Source: Actinomycetota bacterium (lineage in GTDB: Bacteria; Actinomycetota; UBA4738; HRBIN12). From it: a stretch of DNA of 64,000 nt. Shown in pieces: positions 43,067-51,138 of this stretch. The notes under the pieces were generated by a model. It ran no database searches and was not told the DNA's origin. It saw nothing but the letters and a program-made list of their open reading frames with translations. The number at the start of each line of letters is the position of its first letter. Position 1 is the stretch's first letter. The position numbers and the translations under genes were made by a program. Location: the NCBI GenBank assembly GCA_035640355.1, contig DASQWI010000011.1:186001-250000 (forward strand), in the 5' to 3' direction.

Positions 43067-44272
43067 TCAGGGCGGCGCCCGATCCGCGGTCTCGAGCACC
43101 GTGCCGTCCGATCGGGAGAACCGCGGCAGTCCGTCCACGATCTGCACCGAGAACCGCTTGTGGTGGATCAGCCGGTGGTGTCGCCGACACAGCAGCACGA
43201 GGTTCGACAGCGCGGTCGGACCACCGTTGGTCCAGTGGACAACGTGGTGCGGGTCGCACCACGAAGGCGGTCTGCCGCAGTCGGGGAAGGCACACCCGCC
43301 GTCTCTCACCATCAGCGCCTTTCGGATCCACGGCGGGGTGATCCGGGTGGTCCGTCCCACGTCGAGCGGTCTCAATGTCGCGTCGGTGATCACCCGGCTC
43401 ACCTGGGCATCACACGCCCACATCAGCGCGTCCGCCGCGGAGATGGCGCCGACGTCTGCGAGCCGACCGCCAAGTCGCGCTCCGGCGGAGCGAGCGGTGC
43501 CCGGCCCGTTCTCCCTTCGACCGAGGCTCCCCACGTCGATGGTGACGATGACGTGGGGACGCTCCCCGGCCACGGTCGGCCGGTCCGAGGAGTCGAGCCA
43601 CTGGCGGCAGATCTCCCCCAGGGCGTCGGCCCGACGACGGGCGGGGGAGCGGGCATCGGTCCGGTCGTTCGAGCGAACCTCCGTGTCCTGCACCGCCCGG
43701 AGCGCGGTGATCATTACCTGGGTGGTCTCGGCGTTCAGATCGCCAAACACCTTGCCCCGGCCAACGAGCGTCGGTGAGAGATACAGCTCCTGGCGATCGT
43801 CCTCGGCCTCGTCGGCGTGGTCGTGGCGCCACCGCGCCACGACGTCTTTCAGCTCCTCGACGGAGAGCGTTCGGGCGGCAGCGACCAGTGACTCCTCGGC
43901 CCGGGCGAACTGCTCGGGCGCTTCCTCGCGGGCCGACGCGAGGAGCGTGATCGCCGACGATGAGAGCTCGCCAGAGGCGAGCGCGTCGGCGGCGACCGGC
44001 ATCGCCTCCAATGCCCGAGCCATCCGAACGTGACCGGCTGCGGTCAACGGCGCGACGCGATGTCTGGAGGCGAGCCACGATGCCAACGAGAGATGGCCGT
44101 CGCGCGCATGAGTGCCCCGCCGCTCCAGTTCGGCGACCCGACGGCCACGCTCGACTTCGAACACGCGGGTGGCGTGTTCGAGCTCGTCGAGGTCCGATGC
44201 GAGTTGCTCCTCACTCAGTGCGAACACGTCCGTGGACCGGAGTTCATCGAGCGCGGATCGAAGCGTGCTCAT
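43067..44272 (-). CDS. DUF222 / HNH endonuclease-domain protein
   Basis: A 401-residue protein of the actinobacterial DUF222-HNH family. Residues about 25-290 are the DUF222 region (LASWLASRHRVAPLTAAGHV, then MARALEAMPVAADALASGEL). The C-terminal HNH nuclease has GCAFPDCGRPPSWCDPHHVV, then WTNGGPTALSNLVLLCRRHH, with the zinc cysteines and metal-binding histidines present. These genes often occur in many copies per genome; their biological target is unknown. It faces mscS and is divergent from the coxD-like gene. ATG 44272 is used. Confidence 0.9.
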   Translation of the reverse strand: MSTLRSALDELRSTDVFALSEEQLASDLDELEHATRVFEVERGRRVAELERRGTHARDGHLSLASWLASRHRVAPLTAAGHVRMARALEAMPVAADALASGELSSSAITLLASAREEAPEQFARAEESLVAAARTLSVEELKDVVARWRHDHADEAEDDRQELYLSPTLVGRGKVFGDLNAETTQVMITALRAVQDTEVRSNDRTDARSPARRRADALGEICRQWLDSSDRPTVAGERPHVIVTIDVGSLGRRENGPGTARSAGARLGGRLADVGAISAADALMWACDAQVSRVITDATLRPLDVGRTTRITPPWIRKALMVRDGGCAFPDCGRPPSWCDPHHVVHWTNGGPTALSNLVLLCRRHHRLIHHKRFSVQIVDGLPRFSRSDGTVLETADRAPP

Positions 44273-44426
44273 CGCACGTACGACGATAGGCAACGCTCGT
44301 TCGCGCCGCAGTGAGGTCGGTCACACCTCCGACGAAATAGGTAGGTCCACAGAATCACGCCCCCTGCGGGTGATGGGCGAACGCGGCTCAGGGATGCCAC
44401 GTTCGAACGCAGGTGACAACACGACT

Positions 44427-44514
44427 GACGGCGGGTCACAACGCGACCGACGGCGAGGTAACGGGGCAGCAGCGGGCGATCCGGAGGGACGGCGCCTGAC
44501 GGCGAGTGACGGCG
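44427..44514 (+). promoter_or_regulatory. Five GACGGCG repeats upstream of the coxD-like promoter
   Basis: GACGGCG occurs at 44427, 44449, 44488, 44498 and 44508. The last three are spaced exactly ten bases apart and end 18 bases before the candidate -10 box at 44533. Helically phased direct repeats next to the -35 region look like activator binding sites. Confidence 0.45.
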
Positions 44515-44532
44515 CGTCAGCACGGCGGCCGC

Positions 44533-44538
44533 TACGCT
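44533..44538 (+). promoter_or_regulatory. Candidate -10 box (TACGCT) of the coxD-like gene
   Basis: TACGCT ends six bases before GTG 44545. Confidence 0.5.
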
Positions 44539-44544
44539 GACGCC

Positions 44545-45423
44545 GTGCCGAACGCCACGTTCGCATCCATTGAGGAACTTCAACAGCGGCTCGCCGCCGA
44601 GCGCTACCTCGCAGACCGTGGACTCGCGACGGCGATCTACCTCGCCGTCTCTCTCGACAAGCCGCTCCTGCTCGAGGGCGAGGCGGGCGTGGGCAAGACC
44701 GAGGTGGCCAAGGCGCTCGCATCGCTGCTCGATCGTGAGCTGATCCGGCTCCAGTGCTACGAGGGCATCGACGCCTCCCAGGCGCTGTACGAGTGGAACT
44801 ACTCGAAACAGCTCATCGCAGTGCGCGCGATGCAGGACGTGACGGCAGAGACGAACGTGCAAGACCTGTTCGGACCGGAGTTCCTGGTCGAACGTCCACT
44901 GCTGTCCGCGATCCGCGCGGGCTCGAACGCGGTGCTCCTCGTCGACGAGCTCGATCGGGCCGACGACGAGTTCGAAGCGTTCCTGCTCGAGATCCTCTCG
45001 GAGTTCGCGGTGACGATCCCCGAGATCGGACGCATTGCAGCCGAGGAGCCACCGGTCGTCGTCATCACGTCGAACCGCACCCGCGAGCTCCACGACGCGC
45101 TGAAGCGGCGCTGCCTGTACCACTGGATCGACCATCCCGCGCTCGATCGAGAGATCGAGATCATCCGCACCCGTGCGCCCGAGGTTCCCGAGGCGCTCGC
45201 GCGCGACATCGCGACCGCCGTGATGCGGATCCGCGGGTTCGACATCACGAAACGGCCCGGCGTGGCCGAGACGATCGATTGGGCGAACGCGGTGACGTTC
45301 CTCGGCATCGACCGGTTGGACGAGGAAACCGCGATGGCAACGCTCGGAGCGGTGCTGAAGGACCACGACGACCAGGAGCTCGCGACGCCGCGCCTGGCCG
45401 AGGTCGTCGGCTCGGACGAATAG
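44545..45423 (+). CDS. coxD: MoxR-family AAA+ ATPase, CoxD-like
   Basis: A 292-residue AAA+ ATPase. Walker A is LLLEGEAGVGKTEVAKAL, Walker B NAVLLVDELDRADDEFEAF, sensor 1 VVVITSNRTRELHDALKRRC. WIDHPALDREIEII and RGFDITKRPGVAETIDWA complete the MoxR-type C-terminal lid. In Oligotropha, CoxD is needed with CoxE to build the Mo-S-Cu site of CO dehydrogenase. Its next gene is a CoxE-type VWA protein three bases later, as in cox clusters. The start is GTG 44545, six bases after TACGCT. Confidence 0.92.
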   Translation: MPNATFASIEELQQRLAAERYLADRGLATAIYLAVSLDKPLLLEGEAGVGKTEVAKALASLLDRELIRLQCYEGIDASQALYEWNYSKQLIAVRAMQDVTAETNVQDLFGPEFLVERPLLSAIRAGSNAVLLVDELDRADDEFEAFLLEILSEFAVTIPEIGRIAAEEPPVVVITSNRTRELHDALKRRCLYHWIDHPALDREIEIIRTRAPEVPEALARDIATAVMRIRGFDITKRPGVAETIDWANAVTFLGIDRLDEETAMATLGAVLKDHDDQELATPRLAEVVGSDE

Positions 45424-45426
45424 CCG

Positions 45427-46584
45427 ATGGGCGTCGAGGCCGACGCGCTCGAGCGACTCATCGGGTTCGGACGGGAGCTTCGCCGCCGGGGCCTCAACGT
45501 CGGAACGGGCCGGATCGTCACGTTCTGCCGGAGCGCAGCCGCGCTCGGAGCCCTCGACCGAACCGGCCTGTATTGGGCCGGACGCTCCTCGTTGATCTCG
45601 AGGCCCGAGGATGCGCAGGCGTTCGACGCCGCCTTCGATGAGTGGTTCCGCGAGGGCATCCGGATCGAGCTCGACCTCGGCGCGCACCTGCCCGGAGCGG
45701 GGATCGAGCGCGACCTCGACGAGCTTCAAGGCCTGACGGTCGATGAAGACCCCGTGGTCGCCAAGGAGTGGCACGCGCTCGACGAGAGCGACGAGCCCGT
45801 GGGCGAGGACGCGATCCGAATCGTCGCAAGCGCGGTCGAACTCCTTCGCGAGAAGTCGTTCGCCGACCTAACCGAAGAGGAACGTTTGCGAGTGGCCCGC
45901 GTGATCCGTCGGCTCGCCGTTGCCGTCCCCAGGCGACGGACGCGACGCTTCCGACCGGCGCCGGGCGGAGCGCGGTTCGACGTGCGGCGAACGTTGCGTC
46001 GTTCGCTTCGGACCCACGGTGAGCCGTTCCATCGCGCCTGGCGCGATCGCGGCGTCAGGACGAGACCGCTCGTGCTCATCCTCGACGTCAGCGGTTCGAT
46101 GTCGCCGTACGCGCGCGCGCTGCTGCAGTTCGCCTTCGCGGCGATGGCGGCGGGACGACGCGTCGAGGTGTTCTGCTTTGGAACCCGACTCACTCGGGTG
46201 ACGCGAACACTCAAGACGAAAGACCCGGATCGCGCGATGGACGAGATCGGACGCCAGGTCGCGGACTGGGAGGGCGGAACGCGGATCGGCGCGTCGCTGA
46301 AAACCCTGCTCGACGAATGGGGGCAACGCGCGGCGCTTCGCGGCTCGGTCGCGGTGATCTGCTCGGACGGGCTCGAGCGCGGCGAGCCCGAACTGCTCCG
46401 CGACCAGATGGCGCGTCTTCGAAGGCTCGCGCACCGGGTCGTGTGGGTGAACCCGCTCAAGGGGAGCCCGAGGTACGAACCGCTCGCGCGAGGGATGGCC
46501 GCGGCGCTGCCCTCGATCGACGTGTTCCTCCCGGGTCACAACCTCGAGAGCCTCGAGGAGCTCTCCCACGCGCTCGCCGACTGA
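45427..46584 (+). CDS. coxE: VWA-domain protein, CoxE-like
   Basis: A 385-residue protein. Residues about 1-200 are the CoxE-type helical region (LIGFGRELRRRGLNVGTGRI and onward). The C-terminal von Willebrand A domain has an intact metal-ion site DVSGSMSPYARALLQF, with GTRIGASLKTLLDEWG and VAVICSDGLERGEPELL providing the other MIDAS parts. CoxE partners the CoxD ATPase in maturing CO dehydrogenase. The gap to coxD is three bases. Confidence 0.92.
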   Translation: MGVEADALERLIGFGRELRRRGLNVGTGRIVTFCRSAAALGALDRTGLYWAGRSSLISRPEDAQAFDAAFDEWFREGIRIELDLGAHLPGAGIERDLDELQGLTVDEDPVVAKEWHALDESDEPVGEDAIRIVASAVELLREKSFADLTEEERLRVARVIRRLAVAVPRRRTRRFRPAPGGARFDVRRTLRRSLRTHGEPFHRAWRDRGVRTRPLVLILDVSGSMSPYARALLQFAFAAMAAGRRVEVFCFGTRLTRVTRTLKTKDPDRAMDEIGRQVADWEGGTRIGASLKTLLDEWGQRAALRGSVAVICSDGLERGEPELLRDQMARLRRLAHRVVWVNPLKGSPRYEPLARGMAAALPSIDVFLPGHNLESLEELSHALAD

Positions 46585-46608
46585 CGCCTTCGGGCGCTGC
46601 GGCGTGAC

Positions 46609-46614
46609 TACGAT
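46609..46614 (+). promoter_or_regulatory. Candidate -10 box (TACGAT) of tryptophan dioxygenase
   Basis: TACGAT ends seven bases before ATG 46622. It lies inside the extension that would be coded if GTG 46604 were the start, so it favours the shorter protein. Confidence 0.45.
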
Positions 46615-46621
46615 GACCGAG

Positions 46622-47446
46622 ATGGATCAGTCGGAGGAACGCCCCGCATCGGTTCGGCGCATGGGGCGGCTCACCGAGTCCGCCGACGAAGGGCTCCTCA
46701 CCTATGGCGGGTACCTCGCCGTCCCGGAGCTCCTCGCGCTCCAACGCCTTCGATCCGATCCGCCCGTGCACGACGAGCTCCTGTTCATCACCGTCCACCA
46801 GGCGTACGAGCTCTGGTTCAAGCAACTGATCTTCGAGCTCGAGTCGATCCGCGACCGGTTGATCGACGGCGATGCCGAACGAGCGCGCCACTACCTCACG
46901 CGCGTGCACGCGATCGAACGCGTGCTGATCGTGCACATCGAGGTGCTCGAGACGATGACGCCGCAGGACTTCCTGGAGTTTCGCTCGCTGCTCTCACCGG
47001 CGTCGGGGTTCCAGTCGGCGCAGTTTCGAGAGGTCGAGTTCATATCCGGCCTGAAGGATCGGCGCTACCTTCGCGAGCTCGCGGCGACGCCCGAAGAGGT
47101 CGAACGACTCAAGCGTCGCATGGACGAGCCGACCGTCTGGGATGGGTTCGTCGCGCTCGTCGAGTCGAACGGCCTACCGATGCCCGAGGACGACGAGGAT
47201 GCGCGGCGCGACAGCCTTCTGCAGATAGCTCGCGAGCCGAAGCGGGCTCCGCTGTTCGCGGTCGCCGAGGGACTGCTCGATCACGACGAGGCGTTCGCGG
47301 AATGGCGCTACCGCCACGTGCTCATGGTCGAACGCGAGATCGGAGCGAAGGAAGGAACGGGGGGTTCGGCGGGGGTCGAGTACCTTCGCTCGACGCTGCA
47401 CAAGCGCTTCTTCCCGGAGCTGTGGGGACTGCGCTCGCACCTCTAG
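46622..47446 (+). CDS. kynA: Tryptophan 2,3-dioxygenase
   Basis: About 274 residues, heme enzyme opening the tryptophan ring to N-formylkynurenine, the first step of the kynurenine pathway. Conserved segments are YGGYLAVPELLALQR, LLFITVHQAYELWFKQLIFE, SLLSPASGFQSAQFREVEFI and YRHVLMVEREIGAKEGTGGS, the last holding the heme-ligand histidine. No formamidase or kynureninase gene is adjacent. ATG 46622 is chosen for the TACGAT box seven bases upstream; ATG 46613 and GTG 46604 are in frame. The stop overlaps that of the convergent gene on a CTAG palindrome. Confidence 0.94.
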   Translation: MDQSEERPASVRRMGRLTESADEGLLTYGGYLAVPELLALQRLRSDPPVHDELLFITVHQAYELWFKQLIFELESIRDRLIDGDAERARHYLTRVHAIERVLIVHIEVLETMTPQDFLEFRSLLSPASGFQSAQFREVEFISGLKDRRYLRELAATPEEVERLKRRMDEPTVWDGFVALVESNGLPMPEDDEDARRDSLLQIAREPKRAPLFAVAEGLLDHDEAFAEWRYRHVLMVEREIGAKEGTGGSAGVEYLRSTLHKRFFPELWGLRSHL

Positions 47447-48198
47447 AGAGCCCGCTTCGCGACGTACTCATCGATGAGCTCGTGGAGGCGCTCGCGTCCG
47501 AACGAGTCGTCGTGTCCACCGTGGACGATCCGAACAGGGAGATCGAGCAGCCGCCGCATGCTCCGCACGTAGTCGTCGATGTTCGACTCCGGCAACTCGT
47601 CGAGGAGTACGCCGCTCTCGTACACGCAGTCGCCCGAGAACAGCGTGCCGGTTTGCTCCTCCCACAACCCGATCTCGCCCGGCGTATGTCCGGGGAGGTG
47701 GAGGACCGTGAACCGTCGGTCGCCGAGGTCGAACACGTCACCCTCGTCGAGGACGCGCGTCGGCGCCGGGGGGTGGACCCGGTAGTCGCCGACGTCGAAC
47801 CCCTCGTGCGGAAGCGCCGTGAGCAGCGACTGACCTACGTCGTAGCCTCCGAGCTCATCGGGCGGGTAGTCCTCGATTCGAAGGCTGGCGAACCCGCCGG
47901 CATTCGCGACCGACGCGGCGTCGTTGCGGTGGACGGCGACCTCGTCGAACTCGTGCAGGCCACCGGTGTGATCGAAGTGGCGATGAGTGGCGACGGCGAC
48001 GACCGGCCGCTCGAACAGCGTGTCGAGCTGCTCGCGGAGCGAGGCGATCCCGAGACCGGTGTCGACGAGAAGGTCCCGTTCGCGCCCGCGAACGAGGTAC
48101 ATGTTCCCGCGCAGGAACGGGTCGACGTGAGGCTCGACGATGCGGATCACGCCTTCGTCGACCGTCTCGTGGTCGAACCACCGGTCGGCGACGCGCAT
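47443..48198 (-). CDS. Metallo-beta-lactamase-fold hydrolase
   Basis: A 251-residue MBL-fold hydrolase. The zinc motif appears as ATHRHFDHTGGLHEF (HxHxDH-like with H-R-H-F-D-H), then LPGHTPGEIGLWEEQTGTLF SGD region and a late VHGGHDDSF. FLRGNMYLVRGRERDLLVDTG is the usual start. The class is broad (glyoxalase II-like and others), so the substrate is unknown. It shares its stop with tryptophan dioxygenase on the opposite strand. ATG 48198 follows TACGAT by eight bases. Confidence 0.9.
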   Translation of the reverse strand: MRVADRWFDHETVDEGVIRIVEPHVDPFLRGNMYLVRGRERDLLVDTGLGIASLREQLDTLFERPVVAVATHRHFDHTGGLHEFDEVAVHRNDAASVANAGGFASLRIEDYPPDELGGYDVGQSLLTALPHEGFDVGDYRVHPPAPTRVLDEGDVFDLGDRRFTVLHLPGHTPGEIGLWEEQTGTLFSGDCVYESGVLLDELPESNIDDYVRSMRRLLDLPVRIVHGGHDDSFGRERLHELIDEYVAKRAL

Positions 48199-48275
48199 CG
48201 CGCGGGATCGTAGCGATTTGACGGGCCGCGTCGGCCCGGGATAGGACCCGCCTGTTCGGTCGAAAGGAGGTTCGC

Positions 48276-48656
48276 ATGGCCACGGATCTGTCGGTGTCGG
48301 TCAAGGACGAGCCGGGCGGGCTCGCGGGAGTCGCGAAGGCGCTGGGCGACGCTGGCGTGAACATCGAGGGACTGGCGGGACTTGGTGGCGGCGGCGCCGG
48401 TCACATCCATCTGCTCGTGGAGGACGCCGGCAAGGCGCGGTCCGCGCTCGAGGGGGCCGGTTACTCGATCGACGGCGAGCGCGAAGCGCTGGTACTGGAC
48501 GTCGCGGGTGAGGATCGTCCCGGCTCGCTCGCCATGATCGCCGGCAAGGCGTCGGACGCGGGTGTCAACCTCACGGCGTGTTACGCCGCGACTCGTTCAC
48601 GAATCGTGCTGGTCTCGGACGACGCTGCGGCACTGCGAAAGGCGGTCGGCGGGTAG
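48276..48656 (+). CDS. Tandem ACT-domain protein
   Basis: A 126-residue protein consisting of two ACT-like units: TDLSVSVKDEPGGLAGVAKA with LGDAGVNIEGLAGLG, then ALVLDVAGEDRPGSLAMIAG with ASDAGVNLTACYAAT. ACT domains bind amino acids and other small ligands to regulate enzymes. With no enzyme domain attached, it probably acts as a stand-alone sensor; its partner is not visible. A GAAAGGAGG ribosome site precedes the ATG. Confidence 0.85.
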   Translation: MATDLSVSVKDEPGGLAGVAKALGDAGVNIEGLAGLGGGGAGHIHLLVEDAGKARSALEGAGYSIDGEREALVLDVAGEDRPGSLAMIAGKASDAGVNLTACYAATRSRIVLVSDDAAALRKAVGG

Positions 48657-48664
48657 ACGTCGGT

Positions 48665-49981
48665 TCAGCTCGAGCGAGGACCGTTCCTCTCGGACTCCTG
48701 ATAGGCGCGGTCCAGCAGCTCGATGGGATGAACGACGCGGACGTCCGCGCCGAGCTCCCGCACGCCGGCCGCGATCTGCATCGTGCACCCCGGGTTCGCG
48801 CTGGCGACGACGGCGGCGCCGGTCGACACGACGGCCTCGGCCTTCCGCCTGCGGAGCTCCGACGACATCTCGGGCTCGACGACGCTGTAGAGACCGGCCG
48901 CGCCGCAACAGACGTCCCCGTTCGGCACGTCGACGACCTCGAGTCCGGGGATCGTTCGCAGCACCGACCGCGGCTGTTCGCGGATCTTCTGGACGCGGAG
49001 GGCGTGGCACGCGTCGTGATAGGCCACGCGGTCGACGCCCGCGCCCGCCGTCGGACGTTCGAAGCCCTCGTCGGCCAGCAGCTCCATCACGTCGCGTGCC
49101 TTCGCAGACAACGCGTGCGCGCCGTCGGTCCCGAGGAGCTCGCCGACGTCGGTCAGGTGCGCTCCGCAGCCCGCCGCATTCGCCGCGACGAAATCGGCGT
49201 CGGCGAAGGCCCGCACGTTGTGATCGGCGAGCCGTCGAGCGGTGTCCAGTCTGCCGTGGTGCGCCGAAAGGGCTCCGCAGCAGTGCTGCGCGCGCGGCAC
49301 CACGACATGCCATCCGTTCCGCGCGAGGACGCGGATCGTCGAGCGGTTCACCTGCCGGTACCAACGATCTTGAACGCAGCCCGACAGCAGCGCGACCGTG
49401 CCCTTCGCCTCGCCGCGTGGCCGCGTCGCTTCGGGGAGCCGCCGGAGCAGCTCGGTTCGCTTCGGGACCATCGCGCGAACGCGTTTCGGCATGAACGCCA
49501 CGCCGATCGGTTGGAGTGCGGCAGCGAGCCACAGCAACTTCTTGCGTGGCAACGTCACGTCGAGCCCGAGCCATCGGACGAACCGCGCGCGTCGGGAACG
49601 GAGCGGTTCGATCTGCGTGCGCGCGTGCTCCATCATCCGCCCGAACGGGACGTGCGATGGGCACACGTCCTCGCACGCTCGACACGCAAGGCAGAGATCC
49701 ATGAATCCGGCGAACGTGTCGTCGACGTTCGCCACGCCCTCGTTCACCGCGCGCATCGCGGCGATCCGGCCTCGTGGCGAGGCCGACTCCTCGCCGGTCA
49801 GCCGGTACGTCGGGCAGTGCGGAAGGCACAGCCCACACGCGACGCACGAGGAGAGGTCGGCCGTCGTCGGCGCGTCGGCCACGACCGGCCAGCGCGGCTC
49901 GGCGCCCGGGAGCGGACCGATGAACCGCGCGCCCTCCGGCATCTCCGCGCCGAGCGCGGTTCGTTCGTTCGCCATGTCCAT
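48665..49981 (-). CDS. glcF: Glycolate oxidase iron-sulphur subunit GlcF
   Basis: About 438 residues. Two 4Fe-4S motifs, SSCVACGLCLPHCPTYRLTG and MDLCLACRACEDVCPSHVPF, are followed by two cysteine-rich CCG-type domains (LLSGCVQDRWYRQVNRST with AQHCCGALSAHHG, and AYHDACHALRVQKI with GDVCCGAAGLY). GlcF carries electrons from the GlcD/GlcE flavoproteins to the quinone pool during glycolate oxidation. It is third in the order glcD-glcE-glcF. Starts in frame are GTG 49987, ATG 49981 and ATG 49975. A perfect palindrome covers this start region and a possible -10 box. Confidence 0.93.
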   Translation of the reverse strand: MDMANERTALGAEMPEGARFIGPLPGAEPRWPVVADAPTTADLSSCVACGLCLPHCPTYRLTGEESASPRGRIAAMRAVNEGVANVDDTFAGFMDLCLACRACEDVCPSHVPFGRMMEHARTQIEPLRSRRARFVRWLGLDVTLPRKKLLWLAAALQPIGVAFMPKRVRAMVPKRTELLRRLPEATRPRGEAKGTVALLSGCVQDRWYRQVNRSTIRVLARNGWHVVVPRAQHCCGALSAHHGRLDTARRLADHNVRAFADADFVAANAAGCGAHLTDVGELLGTDGAHALSAKARDVMELLADEGFERPTAGAGVDRVAYHDACHALRVQKIREQPRSVLRTIPGLEVVDVPNGDVCCGAAGLYSVVEPEMSSELRRRKAEAVVSTGAAVVASANPGCTMQIAAGVRELGADVRVVHPIELLDRAYQESERNGPRSS

Positions 49982-50012
49982 CTTCACGGCGATGCTATCG
50001 CCGTGAAGATGG
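49978..50012. promoter_or_regulatory. Perfect 16-bp palindrome over the glcF promoter/start
   Basis: Arms at 49978-49993 and 49997-50012 are perfect inverted copies around GCT. The centre contains TAGCAT on the coding strand (49992-49997), a -10-like box, so the palindrome is well placed as a dimer-binding operator. As RNA it could also fold over the start codon. Confidence 0.6.
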
Positions 50013-50082
50013 GAGACCCGGACGAACGCCGCTCAGCCGGTGTTCTGACGACCCGCCGCGACGCCGTTGATCGTTGTCGCGC

Positions 50083-51138
50083 TCAGACCCCGCCCCAACC
50101 CCGGCCGGGCGCCAGCACGCCGTTCGGATCAAACGCCGCCTTCAGTCGTCGCTGGACCTCCGGCGCGGGTATCGGATCCTCCCCTAGGCCGCCGGGCCCA
50201 CGGATCACCGGGCCGATCCCGCCGGCCTCGTGCACCCGCCGGCGAAGCGTGTCGAGCGGAGCGTCGGCGTGATCGAGACCCACCCAGGCGATCCCCACGC
50301 CGACGAGTGCGCTCCAGCGGTCGCCGTCGACGACGTCGCCGAGCCGCGACGGCGTGACCGCGACTTCCGCGACGACCGGAGCCTCGTCCCACGGGCTCGA
50401 CAGGGGGAACGGAGCATCGTCTGCCTCATCCACCGGTTCTGCGACATCACGCGCGGCGAGCGACTGCTCGTCCACCTCAGCGGTCCAGCCCTCCAGTCGA
50501 AGCTCCACACCGTCCGGCGTCGCGATGATGCCGGCCGCCGCCGGCACCGCGTCGAGGAGCGCGGTTGCCATCGTCAGATCGCCACCGAATCGAAGCGTCC
50601 GCCGGCGTTGTGGGAGCGGACGGACCTTGAGCGCAACCTGCGCGATGACTCCGAGCGTGCCGAGCGAGCCGGAGAGGAGCTTGTGCACGTCGTAGCCGGT
50701 GACGTTCTTCACGGTTCGCGCGCCGCTGCGAACGAACCGGCCGTCGCCCGTCACCACCTCGGCCTCGAGCACCGTATCGCGGAGGGGCCCGAGCTTGAGC
50801 CGTCGCGGGCTCGAGGCCGAGCTCGCGACGACTCCGCCGACGGTCGCGGCATCCGGCGCGTCGGCGGGCCACTCCTGTCCGCCGCCCGCCAGGAGACTCC
50901 GAAGCGTGCCGACCCTCATGCCGGCCTCGACGACGGCGATCATCTCGGCCGGCTCGTACGCGATGAGCGCATCGAGCTGCGTCGTCCACAGCTCGCCGTC
51001 GACGTCGGAAGGGTTTCCCTTGTCGAGATGCTGCCCGCCGCCGACGACGAGCACACGTCGTCCGTCGGCGTTTGCCCGACGAACCTCCTCAACGAGGTCT
51101 CGCTTCGTTTGCGGGTGGATCCGCGGAACGGGGGTCAC
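50083..51138 (-). CDS. glcE: Glycolate oxidase FAD-binding subunit GlcE
   Basis: A 351-residue FAD_binding_4 protein. RVLVVGGGQHLDKGNPSDVD, the segment AVVEAGMRVGTLRSLLAGGG and DAATVGGVVASSASSPRRLK lead to the FAD site KNVTGYDVHKLLSGSLGTLG. It partners GlcD and GlcF to oxidise glycolate to glyoxylate. GTG 51138 overlaps the glcD stop (GTGA). The C-terminal AFDPNGVLAPGRGW is the usual family ending. Confidence 0.92.
   Translation of the reverse strand: MTPVPRIHPQTKRDLVEEVRRANADGRRVLVVGGGQHLDKGNPSDVDGELWTTQLDALIAYEPAEMIAVVEAGMRVGTLRSLLAGGGQEWPADAPDAATVGGVVASSASSPRRLKLGPLRDTVLEAEVVTGDGRFVRSGARTVKNVTGYDVHKLLSGSLGTLGVIAQVALKVRPLPQRRRTLRFGGDLTMATALLDAVPAAAGIIATPDGVELRLEGWTAEVDEQSLAARDVAEPVDEADDAPFPLSSPWDEAPVVAEVAVTPSRLGDVVDGDRWSALVGVGIAWVGLDHADAPLDTLRRRVHEAGGIGPVIRGPGGLGEDPIPAPEVQRRLKAAFDPNGVLAPGRGWGGV

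Noticed and set aside
44300-44544. Short protein-coding gene between the HNH and coxD-like genes
   Set aside because: Open frames here have no ribosome site and run through the phased GACGGCG repeats; a regulatory region explains the sequence better.
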